A stretch of 64,000 nucleotides of DNA from Argentina anserina (Eukaryota > Streptophyta > Magnoliopsida > Rosales > Rosaceae), in the NCBI RefSeq assembly GCF_933775445.1, contig NC_065872.1, positions 20,026,001-20,090,000 on the forward strand, read 5' to 3'. Shown here piece after piece: positions 35,532-46,667 of the stretch. Under the pieces are notes generated by a model, which made no database searches, had not been told where the DNA came from, and saw only the letters and a program-made list of their open reading frames with translations. Both the position numbers and the translations under genes were made by a program. How positions within the stretch are numbered: position 1 is the first letter of the stretch; each line of letters begins with the position of its first letter.

Positions 35532-38033
35532 CCTGATATATCCTCTCAGTGGTTACCTCTTGCAAAAAAAAACAGTTTATATGGACCATAGGCGATTCTT
35601 CCACGAAACCATCAATTCCGCAAAAAGCACAAATGGTTCAATGGTAATGTAGAGAAAAGGATGAGGCCTAAAATTTTTACTGGGAGAGCTATAGTTGCAG
35701 CTTTAGCTGGATTTAAAAATACGTGGGGGAAAAAAAAAGGGAAAGTGAAGAAGTTAAAAAGAGGTGATACGGCTAAGATACTGAAGAAGAAGTCTGTGTT
35801 ATATGACTTGCCATATGGGGAGGTTCTGATCTTAACCTTGCTATTAGCTATCATTAGATACTATGATATTGATTTATGTGTTTGATATGTTTTCTGTTTT
35901 GCTGTTTTATATATAGGAACTGCCTTTGTGTTATAATACGGATGTCATGCATTGTGAAAAGAATGTGTCTAAGGCTATTTTACGAGCCATCTTTGATGAG
36001 AAGGGGAATTCTAAAATTAGAGGTTTATCATGTAGAGATTTAGAGTTGATGGAACTTATGGACGATGATGTTCCTAAAGAAGAAAGAAAAGATAAGATTG
36101 ATAGTTCACAACCTTACACCTTTACAAAAGTTGAGCTTCAGAAGTTTTGTTGGAGGCTATACATGCAAAGATTTCCTGATGGATACTGCTCCAATATAGC
36201 AAATTGTGTCAAGATGAAAGATTGCAAACTTCAGGGACTGAAGTCCCATGATCATCATGTCTTAATGCAGTAACTTTTGTCAGTTGCTGTGAAAGGACTT
36301 TTGCCAGTAGGACTTAGAAAAGCAATATATCGTATGTCATCCTTTTTCCGTGAGTTGTGTCAAAGAGTACTTAATAAGAGAAGATTGGAAGAGCTAGAAG
36401 ATGAGATTATTGAAACTTTGTGTTTGTTTGAGAGGTACTTCCCTCCATCGTTTTTCGACGTAATGATTCATCTTACAATTCACATAGGAAGAGAAGCAAA
36501 ACTATGTGGTCCTGTGCATTATAGATGGATGTACCCTTTTGAGAGGTATACATTTTTGAATTATAATTCTTTTTAGTTTTCTTGTGATGTATGTGTTTGT
36601 GTTAACTTTTGAGTTGAATTATGTAACTGTTTAGATACATGAAGGTGCTTAAAGATTATGTTAAGAATCGTGCATGTCCAGAAGGAAGTATTGCAGAAAA
36701 TTACCTAGCTGATGAGTGTATTCGGTTTTGTGGTCGATATAGTAAACATCCTATCTTTAGTAGTAAGCGAAAACGGAATGATGTTGATGAAAATGAGTTT
36801 ATTAATGAAGGATCAACGATTCTAAAGGGTCAATCTGTTCAACTTACTGATGAAATGCACAAGGCTGTGCATCTCTGTGTTCCTAACAACAGTGAACAAG
36901 TTGTGCCTTAGATTGAGTAAGTAAATAGATATTCCTCTGTTCTGAAAATTTTCTAAGCTTCAGGAAATTAAATTTCTTAAAGTTGTCTTCGATTTATGCT
37001 TCAATAGGGCTCATAAGGAAGAGTTAAAGTGTGATGATCAACGTTTGATAAACGACTCCAAAATGCTAGAAAAAGAGCATTTGGAAACATTTATCGAATG
37101 GTTAAAAGCTAAGGTTTGGTCTATTAATCCATTGACAACTGTTGTATGCTATTGTTTCTGTTAATTTTATGCCTAGTCTAAAAGTGCATTTATTTTCAAT
37201 AATTGTTTCCAGATTAGGTCTGAAGGGAAAAGTATTAGTGTTGGTCTTGATGATACGTTGTTTTACCTTGCAAAAGGGCCAAGGCGTTGTGCAATGTCGT
37301 ACTCTGGTTTTATTATCAATGGGAAACGCTTCCATACCATGGAAGCTAATGTGTCTACGCAAGATTATGGTGTGCATATAGAAGCAGATAACTTATGCAA
37401 TTATTATGGCATTATTAGAGATATTTTGGTTTTGGACTTCCACAAGTTACGCCTAGCTGTTTTTCAGTGTGATTGGGCTAACATGGGTCCTGGTGTGAAA
37501 AAAGTAGATGGATTCACCTTAGTTAACCTTCATGAAGGTTTAACTAAAAAAGATCCATTTATTTTAGCTTCGCATGCCCAACAAGTGTTTTATTCTAAAG
37601 AATCTGAACAATCAAGTTGGTATGTGGTGTTGAAGGCACCACCAAGAGGTTTTTATGATCTGGAACTATTTGATGAGAGTGTGTTTACATCTTTTGTTGC
37701 TCAAGAGTCCTCTGCACTTCATGTAGACAATGATGATGGTGTTGAACCTTAACCATAAGTTTTATGTATGATACATCTGTGATTGTTGTATTCAGTATCC
37801 AGTTTTGTATTAATTAAGACACAAAGCCACAACTTGTGTATTTTGTAATCCATCTGTGTTAATGATGTCTTTTGAACTATTGTATATATATATATGGTAT
37901 GTTAATATTTCCAAATTACATGTTTTCGTTACTGTCTTTTGTAATCTATGCATTTTGTAATCCATGTTTCTTGTTATTGATGACTTCCATATATTTGTAT
38001 TGTTGATTTAACAATGGTTTTGCTAAATAGACC

Positions 38034-41030
38034 ATGTCAACAGGCAAGAGAAAGGCCACAGATGTTGAGGGGCCTGCATTCGAATCACTAATTGCAGAAG
38101 CTGACCTAGACAATGAGGAGCTAGAAGATGAAGATGAGGACCTTGAGCTTACTCCCGGAGCTGAAAATGGAAAGAAGAAGGTAAGAGGCAAAACTACCTT
38201 GCAAGTTCTTCCTTCAGGACAATCAAAACATGTCTGGGTTGAGTGGAATGAAAGTGGACAACCTGTTGGAGGAGCTTATGTGAAGTTTAGCTCCACAATT
38301 GGGATTTTAGTAAGAGAGCAAGTGCCAATCTTCCTAGAATCTTGGCATAAGGTGACTGTTGAACAAAAGAATGAGTTATGTGGTCTTCTGATGGTAATGT
38401 ATTCTCTCTTCCGTGTTTTTCTACTTCATGCAAGTTTTTTGTATCAGTTTTTATGATTTCCAATACCCTTAAATGTTGAAGATTTAATAGTTTGATTTTT
38501 GTTTTGATATAGCAACAATATCAAGTGAAACTTATGCATAAGACATTCATCTTACAACAAATGGGAAGGCTATGGAGAGCATACAAGAATGTACTTTCGA
38601 CATCGATCAGGGTAGTTATAGATGCAAGACACACTAAGACAAAACGTACATGGCTCCTTGCCTTACTTAGACCCGTTGATGTGCCACAAACAGAGTGGGA
38701 TGCCTTTGTGGCAGAACGATGCTCACCTACATGCAATGGTATAAATATCGTTTTCGGCATCGTATCGGTCGAGAGGTAAAACGATATATCGGGGGATATA
38801 TCGGTTTTATCGGGAATATATTGATTTTATCGGATTTGTTTATTTTCAATAAAATTTATAAAATTATACTTCAATATGTACCAAATAAACTAAAAAACGG
38901 TACTAAGTAAACTAAAGAAAATAAATACTTGATTTAATGACAATTAAAGTACACGAACGACATCTAATAATAAAATTAGGTATTTAAAATGATTATTTAG
39001 ACTTTAAATTCATCATATATATTTAAAATTTATATAAATTAAAAATATATATGAAAAAATGAAAAAATGAAAAAAAAATATAAGTTTTTTTTAAAAAAGA
39101 GGAAATAAATATTAAAAAATAAAAAAAAATTGAAAAAAAAATAAAAAAAAAATTAAAGTTTGACTGATATTTGACCATTGACCATCATTTTTGCGTTGAC
39201 CGATAAATTTTGACCGATATGCTCTTATCGTATCGGATTCGAAATATCGTGGATATATCGACGATATATCGCCTATATTTCGAACAGAGCCTGCATGACT
39301 GGTAACTCAATATGGTCAAGTATTTGGTAAGCAACAAAATAAAAGAATAATGATGGTATTTTTATATGCAGGAAAAGAGTGAGAAAATGAAGAAGATTAG
39401 GGCTAAGCACACAATGCATCACACAATAAGTCGACAAGGTTATGCAAGAATGGTACATGAACATGTAAGTAATAACACAATAAGTAAAGCTCACTTGTAT
39501 TTTATTTTCGAATGTTTGGACTGATTTGTGAAGTAGTAAAGTATAAACTAACATATCACTTTGTTCTCATCAAAGAATAAGAAAAATCCAGGAAAGAAGT
39601 TGAACCGGACATAAATATATTGTTTAGGCCACCAGCCAAAGAAGGCCAAAAATCCTATTGTGATGCAAAAAATTGTAAGCACCAAATATATGACCAGATT
39701 AAGTTTCATATTATTATGATTGGCTTTATTGTTTTACAAATTTCTCTATATTCATTATGTAGGCTGAGATACAAGCGAAACTTAAGGAACAACTGCCTTC
39801 TAAAGAGATTATTCATGTGAAGCATGATGTATTGAGTCAGGTTCTTGGCAAGGACAGACCTGGTCGTGTTAGAGGATTGGGAGCAGGTGTTACACCTTCA
39901 AAGGTTGATGCTCAACTACAAAACATGTCCTGGAAAGAAGCAGTAGAAGCTAAACTAGAGGAGAATAACCAGCGTTTCAAGATACTCCAGGATTTCATTC
40001 TCAGGCTGGTTAGTTTTTTCCTCTCACATTGTTTTCAGATCAAATAATGCATGTATATGCATTCTGAAATAATTGGGGATTGTTTTTTAAAGAAGCAACC
40101 TTCTACTGGTGATGGTAATGTGCATAGTGGTGGTTGTGATGGTGGAAGTTTCATGCGGCCAAGTACTTCTCTTCATGCTCAACCAGTAAGTTATTTGTGG
40201 ATTTTGTAACTTGCTTTTAAATGAGTTTATGATTAAGTACTAACTTAGCTAAACATTAACCATCTAGGATGGACATGTGAATGGTGAAGGAAATATGAAC
40301 CCTAGCCCTGACACTGCTGGTTCTAAGGTAATCTTACTATATATTATGCATTAGCACAAACTAACTTAAGTTCAATATATTGATGCTGTATCCTAATTTG
40401 AGAAACATGTGCATAGCCAATTAGGACATTGTTTAGTGATTTCAGCAGCAATTTCTTATATCAATAGTTAGGTCATTTGTGTATATTATTCTGTTATTGT
40501 TGTAGTTTGGTTACTTGTATATCTTTGTTACTGAAAATGTGGAAGTAAAATGTTGATATTTCACTTTATGGAGCATGCCTTCAATGTTTTCTAATTCAGG
40601 TTAAAAAACTGACAGTAAAGCATATGCTATTGTACTATACAGATTAACCAGTTTCCTCCAATTGATATTGTCCCTAAATGACGGAATGTATGAAGGTTTG
40701 ATCATGTTGTTTATAGGCTTTGGTATGAGCGTGATTTTTTTTTCTTGTGTAGTCAGTACAAGGAAGCACCTTCAGTGTTGATGATAAATGTGATTTGCTC
40801 ACTTGGGAGGGCACTGGTGAATTGTTGCCAAAGGACACATATCTGCAACAGACCCGGCAACAAAGGTACATGGTTATAAGCTTGGACCCGATTGCTATAG
40901 AGTTGCCATAGATGAAGTTATCATTGCCAATGCAGAATTCTACCGATTTACTCCAGAATTCTCTGCCATGGAAGATGCATTAGGAAGTACCATTGCTTGG
41001 CCAATCAAGTATATTATCACAAAGATCCCT
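38034..41030 (+). pseudogene. CACTA second gene, Transposase_24 (TNPA-like) protein
   Basis: Exon 1 (38034-38393): MSTGKRKATDVEGP, an acidic stretch, QSKHVWVEWNESGQP, AYVKFSSTIGILVREQ, FLESWHKVTVEQKNE. Exon 2 (38513 on): ARHTKTKRTWLLALL, QTEWDAFVAERCSP. Then a hAT MITE; after it exon pieces KKIRAKHTMHHTISRQ (39372-39463), DVLSQVLGKDRPGRVRG (about 39762-40011) and two short ones at 40094-40185 and 40268-40327. The last exon (40754 on) reads SVDDKCDLLTWEGTGE and, after a frameshift, KVHGYKLGPDCYRVAID, EDALGSTIAWPIKY. This is the layout of plant Ptta/En-Spm second proteins, which bind subterminal repeats. GT/AG borders are clear for most exons. The MITE and the frameshift at about 40825 inactivate it. 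Confidence 0.8.
38734..39289. mobile_element. Non-autonomous hAT-type element (family 'AAATATCG'), copy 2
   Basis: The left end CAATGGTATAAATATCG and right end CCTATATTTCGAACAGAG resemble the termini of the 714-bp copy at 9373-10086. The 8-bp flanks are CCTACATG (38726-38733) and CCTGCATG (39290-39297), one mismatch. The interior again has GATATATCGG-like words near both ends and an AT-rich centre with no ORF. It splits the Transposase_24-like gene after ERCSP. Confidence 0.8.
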
Positions 41031-42495
41031 CTTTCAGACCGAGATAGGTGCCAAATTCTATATTCCAAGTTCTACATACAATGGAAATGGAACATGCACT
41101 TGGACATATAGCAGATGGTGGATGAGAGCATCTGCACCATACTTGGGCATATATATATCAATGGTCTATTTGACCTTGACAAAACGCCTACTTGAAAAGA
41201 AGGATGATGTCTTTCTAATAGGATCCGTAAGAGAATTTTCTTCCGCACCAAAGGAAATCATGTTTTCTGATGAAGAAGGTGGGAAGACCTCTGATAAAGT
41301 GGCTACTCACCAAAGGTCATTGCGTAGATGGAGGAAGCATGATAGCATAAATGAAGATGCCAATGTGTTTGCCCCCACAGCACCGTCTCTTAACAGGGAT
41401 CACAAACGAGGCTGTTACGAAAGGCTCGAATACCTCCAAAATACTGTTAATACCAATCACACCCCTGCAGAGATGATAGCGTTGCACCCCATGTTAGTGA
41501 TGAAATCTCTGTCCCCAAGCCGAAATCAGTAATAGTGCGAGTTGAAAGGCCAAACAATTCAGGATCTATGCCGCAGTCCAAAGACTTAGTACCAAAAACA
41601 ACTTCAAATAGAGCTGGTATAACTGTATCATCGGAAGTTCCGATATTAGAGACAAACAATAATAAAGCAGACCCGCAACCTTCAAAGCCTAATTTACGGT
41701 ACCCTGTCATCCAAACTGAAGCCAACGAAGACTCTGTAGACTCTGTTAGTAGGGCTAGTGAACCTTTTGACTTTGATGCAGATGTCGATCAAGGTGTATG
41801 CTCGACAAATGAAAACCATTCGGTTTTGAGTGAAACTTTTGCTGCAGGTACAAATAAGAGGGCGGTGGACTTTATTGTCAATGAAATGCAACTTATTTTA
41901 AGTCAGTTGGACTCATCTTGTCCACTTAAAGCCATTCTTGATCGTAGGAGTGAGGTCTCAGAGTCACTGAATTTATTGAGATCAATGATTGAGGTACTGG
42001 GAGTTGGTATGGATAAATTTGAATGGTTTGCTGCAACAGTCTGTCAAACCTTTGAAATGGCAGATCTGTTAAGTCATGACATGAAAGTTATTGAAGGGCT
42101 CAAACTTAAATATGGAACACATCCGTAAGCTGGTTCAAAGTCACAAAGAGTGTCAAGCTACCAAGGAATCCCTCGAGTCGGAGTTATCGAACCTCGACCA
42201 AGAACTCATATACTTGAAGGCTACTGAAGAACATGTTATCAAGGAAGAGAAGAAGGTCCAACAGCTGCGCAAGAATTATGAGACTGCAAAAGATCATCTT
42301 GAAAGAAAAATCAGCCAAACTAAGGAGTCCTTAGAGCATCAAAGCAAGTTAGACAGAAATCTCCTCGAAGCAAGAACTAAAGTTGATGAGGACAAATTTG
42401 CTGAATTTGATCGAGCCAAAACTTCATGTAAATCATGGCAAGATGAGTTCGAGAATATATTATGCTCTTCACAAACTTTTGGGCAGACAAGATGA
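41031..42495 (+). pseudogene. Plant mobile domain (PMD) protein, C-terminal half with coiled coil
   Basis: Three adjoining frames give AKFYIPSSTYNGNGTCTW-YSRWW (41036-41120), then LIGSVREFSSAPKEIMFSDE, then a Ser/Asn-rich linker (41535-41850), AVDFIVNEMQLILSQLDS, and a long Glu/Lys/Leu-rich coiled coil (42120-42460). The 'F-Y-I-P-x-x-x-Y-x...Y-x-R-W-W' block followed by a variable linker and coiled coil is typical of plant mobile domain (aminotransferase-like) proteins carried by retroelements and MULEs. The PMD N-terminal half is absent: upstream sequence is CACTA. Frame changes occur near 41530 and 42125. In Tat-lineage retrotransposons an antisense extra ORF of this kind lies between pol and the 3' LTR, and the Tat pol here is on the minus strand at 43.6 kb, so this is probably its antisense ORF. 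Confidence 0.6.
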
Positions 42496-43080
42496 ACTCA
42501 AGGAGTTATTTAACTCTTCACAAACTTTTTGGGCATCATGAGTAGAGCCTTTATTCAACTCTTTTATTTAATTTTTTTGTTACAGGAGTTTGACATCGAT
42601 CGTAAGTGAAGCTATCACCTTTTACATTTAGGCAGACACCATATACTTCTTTTATCATTTCACTCCAGAATAGGGATGAAGAATTTATCCTACAAAACTC
42701 ATTTTATATATATTTAGCTTTGTAGAATTTTGCTCCCTGAAGGCCTGAAGGTGTCATGTGAAAACGCTCATTTGATATTGCTTTAAATTCTTGAACACTC
42801 ATGTATGTAGCTTGTATCTCATGGTAACGACATGATCAGAAAGACAAAACCCACCGGTTTTCGATGCATAAAGCAAGTGCAAGTCGCAAATACTGAGTTC
42901 ACTAGAATATTGCTTCACTTCATGCTCGGGTCTTTTTGCGTTGTTGTGCATGCATTTTTCTTTTGCCGATTATTTAAGAACCATGATAATCAAGAAATGC
43001 TGCTATTACCCGACGGTAATGGCATTGAACAAACCGAACTCTTGTGCCTGGAAACAAGAAAGTATTAGGGACAAAAGATG
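42496..43080. other. Unassigned sequence between PMD ORF and Tat 3' repeats
   Basis: No domain recognised. A plus-strand frame at 42832-43068 has a hydrophobic centre but no known family or intron signals, and I do not support it as a gene. Confidence 0.35.
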
Positions 43081-43094
43081 ATTAGTTTGAAAAT

Positions 43095-43380
43095 ATGGAT
43101 AGATCTAGTTTGTTATTAGACTGCCTACGTATCTCGTAAAGGAATCAAGCCAAACGTAGTTCACCCAATTTGATTTTGGGAAAGAGATATTTTTTTTTAA
43201 TATGCAGCTGGATCTAGTTTTAAAACTAGATTTCCTACGTACCCGATGAAGGGATCAAGCTACACGTAGTTCACCTGATTAATTTAGGTTAAAATTTGGG
43301 AGAAGGTGGCCGCATCCGGTTTAAATACCAGACTGTCTACGTACCCCTTTTGAGGGGATCAAGCCGTCGTAGTTCGGGGG
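43095..43380. repeat. Three diverged repeats of a CCTACGTA...GTAGTTC unit
   Basis: Units around 43118-43160, 43215-43270 and 43330-43375 share CTGCCTACGTA(T/C)C and GGAATCAAGCC...CGTAGTTC. Related units occur at 54238-54280 and 54360-54405 beyond the 5' end of the Tat body. Such units are familiar in the untranslated parts or LTRs of Tat elements. Their function is unknown to me. Confidence 0.7.
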
Positions 43381-43639
43381 AATTTTGCTCTAACTTTTGC
43401 CTAGATCACCCTTTCGGGTTTCTTTCGATCTAGTGAGCTTTTCTCTTCTCATTTTTTGTTTAGCTCTTATTTTTGCTTATACCAACCTTTTGGGTTTTCA
43501 ATCTAATGAGCTTTTAGGCATAAAACCTTTTGACAAATTTTCCACTGACACTAAGGTAGATGCAACCTCCGTCAGCATTCGAAAGCTCGTATGCGCCTTT
43601 AGAAAAGACCCTAGTGACCACATGGACCTTCCCATTTAG

Positions 43640-44390
43640 GCTCTAACTTCCCCTTTGATCTCCTGATGACAATGATAGGCCTTCAGAGAGTCCATACCAA
43701 ATCTACAACTTGAAAGACCGGAACTTAACTCTCTTGTTGAAGGCGCCTGCAACCCTGAGCCTGATAAATTTCAAGTCTTTGCTAGACATGTAGCCCCTTT
43801 TCATCAAGTGCCTCGAGCTCCACGAGTCTAACTTTTGCATTTTTATCTGGATTTTCCAGTAGCATAGCTACTCTCAAGGATGGTAGTTGAACTTCTAATG
43901 GTAGCACTACTTCAAATCTGTAGACCAATATGAATGGTGTATAACCAGTTGGTGTGCGAATAGTAGTTTGATATGCCCATAATGCCTTGGGGAGACGCTC
44001 ATGCCAATCTCTTTTGAATTTTGAGACCATTTTCTTTAGGATGTTGCAAAGAACTTTATTGAAAGCCTCTGCTTGACCATTAGCTGACGGATTGTAGCTC
44101 GATGAGAATGCATGTTGTATATTATATTTCTCGCATAGTGTGACCATGGTTTTGCACTTGAAGTATGAGGCATTGTCATATATTATCTTCAAGGGGACTC
44201 CAAAACGATATATGATGTGAGTCTTGATGAAATTTGCTACATCCTCAGCTCTCACCACCTTGAGGGGAATTGCCTCACTCCATTTAGAGAAGCAATTTGC
44301 CCAAAATGTACTGGTCCAGCTGTGAGGATTTTGGGGCAATAGCTTCGACAACATCCAAACCCTATGCTTCAAATGGGTACGAGAAAATTG
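43640..44390 (-). pseudogene. Tat integrase, catalytic core and C-terminus
   Basis: Reading the minus strand: GLDVVEAIAPKSS (first Asp region), FSKWSEAIPLKVVRAED, YRFGVPLKIIYDNASYF, SSSYNPSANGQAEAFNK, WAYQTTIRTPTGYTPF, then after a frameshift AFNKRVKFRSFK, KWEGPCV and the tail near 43560. Asp of YDN and Glu of QAEAF are separated by exactly 35 residues, the D-35-E spacing. Stops after PFEA (about 44365) and frame changes at 44300 and 43780 disable it. Confidence 0.85.
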
Positions 44391-44395
44391 TAGGA

Positions 44396-44946
44396 CCAAG
44401 TGTGGCAGCTGAATGGCTAGATCCGTGACATTACGCTTCTTCAACCTCTTTTCACCAAAGAACAACCCTTAACCATCAAAGTCAATTTCCCCTGCAATGG
44501 AAACATACTTCTAGGCATCAGTTTAAAAAAATAAACACAAGAGAACATATATACACATACAAAACAGGTGCAGCAAACATTGATGTTATACTAGAAAGAA
44601 GAGATCGAAGAGCCATTGTTCTAGGCTTCCTTCGAGTTGCTGGATTAGTATGCTAGCCCCAGTGGCTGCCCAGATTTCTGGTTTTTACTCTCCTGTAGCT
44701 CTAGATCTAGCAGGGGTAGTGGTGTAGTGAGGTCATGGCCAGAGAGAGAAGAACTCTCAGTGGCAAATTGGCTGGTGAAGGCGGAGGTGATTGGAGGTGG
44801 TGGATGGCTCCGATTTTACATGGGTTTTGATCAGAGAGAGACATAGAGTCGATTGGTGGTGGCGACGTTGTTGGTTGGTGGCCGCAGGCAGCATTATCGG
44901 CGCTTGGTAGAATTTTAGTCTACTCTTAGGCACGAAAATTGTAGGA
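44396..44946. mobile_element. 551-bp insertion in the Tat integrase, bounded by a 13-bp direct repeat
   Basis: GAAAATTGTAGGA occurs at 44383-44395 and again at 44934-44946, and skipping one copy rejoins the integrase line (LHPTIF to PFEA). The left edge holds 35 bp of the LTR end seen in the CNX6 locus (minus strand TGTCACGGATCTAGCC, ending at 44430). The rest, 44431-44933, shows GGTGG-rich, genic-looking composition but no known domain. Whether it is one insertion or two events is unresolved. Confidence 0.5.
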
Positions 44947-45321
44947 TGAAGAGGCAAAGGAGGCTGAGGTATGAAATCTCCATGCATTTGGCAGGCCTTG
45001 TATGTCTTGGCGTTGTTGATCGAGTCTTGTATCATTGATGGCCAATAATAACCTAATCTCTTCAATTGGGCGGCTAGTTTTGGACCTGCTTGATGGGCTC
45101 CGCAAGTACCAGCATGCGTATCTTTAAGAGCTTCAAGTGATTCATCTTTTGACAAACACCTTAAGAGTATTCCGTCGAAGGATCTTCTATATAAAGTGTC
45201 ATTGATATAAATGAATCGAGGAGTTGTCCGCCTTACATAAACCCTTTTCTTCATATCAATAGGCAATGTTTTTGTCAGAAAGTACTCGATCATGTCCTTT
45301 TGCCAATTAGACGCTTTTTCA
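44940..45321 (-). pseudogene. Tat integrase, zinc-binding N-terminal part
   Basis: Minus strand: WQKDMIEYFLTKTLP, YINDTLYRRSFDGILL, DTHAGTCGAHQAGPKL, LKRLGYYWPSMIQDS, KTYKACQMHG, PLPLHPTIF. This is the H2C2 region preceding the integrase core. The first Cys of the CxxC pair is Tyr (KTYKACQ for KTCKACQ), so zinc binding would be lost. A MITE at 45322 interrupts the upstream side. Confidence 0.8.
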
Positions 45322-45830
45322 TAGGGGTCGGCATAAAAAACGGAAATCCCGAACGGGACGGAACGGAGGTCTAAAAATGTATGTCCCGTCCCGATCCCGT
45401 CCCATTTCATAAGAGTGGGATGAGACGTGGGACGAATAATTTATATCCCGCTTCGTCCCGTCCCGTCCCGTCCCACCTTTAATGAAAACTTAAAAATTCT
45501 TATATATTTGTATCAAAATGAAACTAATTTATGTTCTTAATAACTCCATAATTATATCAACTCAAATAATAATGGTAAATTATAATATTTTGAACATAAT
45601 ATGTTTTTTTTAATTTCATTATTGAATGTTACTTTGTTAAGGAAAAAGTAAAAATATAGGTTTTTATTTAACTTCATAGGAAGGTGGGATTTGTCCCGTC
45701 CCGTCCCAACCGGGATTAATCCTGAGTGAGATGCATTCTTAAAAACCCTCATCCCGTCCCGATTCAAAAGAGTCAGATAGGACGTAGGATGAGCCCCGTC
45801 TCATCCCATCTCGTCCCGTGCCCACCCCTA
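45322..45830. mobile_element. hAT-like MITE rich in GGGACGGGAC
   Basis: The ends TAGGGGTCGGCA and TGCCCACCCCTA form inverted repeats with one mismatch. Flanks are CTTTTTCA (45314-45321) and CTTTTTGA (45831-45838), an 8-bp duplication with one change. Both subterminal zones are made of GTCCCGTCCCG-like repeats in opposite orientation; the centre is AT-rich. No ORF is supported. Confidence 0.8.
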
Positions 45831-45838
45831 CTTTTTGA

Positions 45839-46090
45839 ACTTCAAATACGAAGACCACATATGTCTCGTGGGTAGCTTTTGTTTGTTCAATAACTGTAGG
45901 CAGTAACTGGAATTCACCCACTGTTATTTGAATGTCCCTTTCGTTCGGGAGTGTCAATGAGCTGCTAAATTTGTTAATGCATCCGCTTTATCATTTTCCA
46001 ACCTGGGAACATTGTTGATGCTAACATTTCCAAACTGTGCCATAAGATATTTAACTCTCTGGTAGTAGGGGACAAGGCTCACATTTTTAA
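45839..46090 (-). pseudogene. Tat RNase H to integrase linker
   Basis: Minus strand reads VPRLENDKADALTNLA-like sequence near 45960-46015, the end of the RNase H domain where Asn and Asp of 'RxxNxxAD' lie, followed by linker. A frameshift separates it from the RNase H core. Confidence 0.6.
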
Positions 46091-46516
46091 CTACTCATCG
46101 TTTACCTGTATGATGACTAATTGGGAATCCCCGAACACTTGCAAGAACTCAATACGCATTTCCAATGCTATCTCAAGGCGAATGACAAGTGCTTCATATT
46201 CTGCAACATTATTTGAGCACAAGGTCATGAGAAAATGAATATGGGAGTATACCCCCAGATGGTGTGATAAAGACAACTCCTGCTCCCACTCCATGTTTTC
46301 TGGCTGCTCCATCGAAGTATAATTGCCATAGGGGAATTTCTGTTGAAAAGACTTCTTCACTAGGCAAATCTTCAGGTAATTCAAAATTGTCAGGAATTGG
46401 ATGCGCCGCCAAGAAGTCTGCCAATGCTTGACCTTTAACTTCTTTTTGAGGCACCTATGTGATCTCGAATTCTGAGAGACATGATAATCATTTAGCAAGT
46501 CGTCTTGATGGCACAT
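46091..46516 (-). pseudogene. Tat RNase H domain
   Basis: Minus strand in two frames: WQLYFDGAARKHGVGAG, VFITPSGGILPYSFSH, then CSNNVAEYEALVIRLE and FLQVFGDSQLVI. The acidic residues of the RNase H active site are present (FDG, AEYEA, GDSQ). One frameshift around 46215 splits the domain. It removes the RNA strand during reverse transcription in active relatives. Confidence 0.85.
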
Positions 46517-46667
46517 GCTTTTACATAAGATGCTTAAGAGGGTCCGCTTTGGAGATCAAAGTGACACTATGAGCGAGCAAATAATGTCGCAATTTATGTG
46601 CAGCAAAGACTAAGGCCAGACAAATCTTCTCGATAGGCGTATAATTATGTTCCGCTCCTACCAAAGT

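Larger units (their letters stand above)
31713..37752 (+). pseudogene. CACTA TNP2-type transposase, interrupted
   Basis: Domains in order: transposase-associated N-domain (MDKSWISWDKNSSEY..., Cys pair CPCIICQN) and TNP2/Transposase_21 (31713-33029, continuing 35532-35820: LKKKSVLYDLPYGE); DUF4218 (35917-36543, NTDVMHCEKN, RLYMQRFPDGY; then 36634-36910, GSIAENYLADECIRF); DUF4216 (37212-37752, FQCDWANMGPGVKKVD, ILASHAQQVFYSKE). Splice sites with GT/AG are visible at 35820/35917, 36543/36634 and 37112/37212. Breaks: an LTR inserted after VKGEFGCPVCG, two frameshifts around 35590, and CAA to TAA at 36271 after VLMQ. The catalytic machinery of CACTA elements lies in the TNP2 domain, so this copy cannot mobilise itself. 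Confidence 0.9.
29496..41030 (+). mobile_element. CACTA (En/Spm) transposon, right end missing
   Basis: The left end TACTACAAATATGCCC differs by one base from a typical CACTA...CAAA terminus. It is followed by subterminal repeats: multiple TGACATTTT, AACGTCAT and TGACGTTTT words in both orientations from 29520 to 29830, the usual transposase-binding array of this superfamily. Two genes follow on the plus strand: a TNP2/TNPD-type transposase (31713-37752) and a Transposase_24-type protein (38034 to about 41030). The element interrupts a Tekay integrase. No matching right terminus or subterminal array is found; the second gene runs directly into a plant-mobile-domain sequence at about 41030. 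Confidence 0.85.

Noticed and set aside
42832..43068. Possible small membrane protein
   Set aside because: Only a hydrophobic stretch; no family, no Kozak-like context, between decayed retroelement parts.
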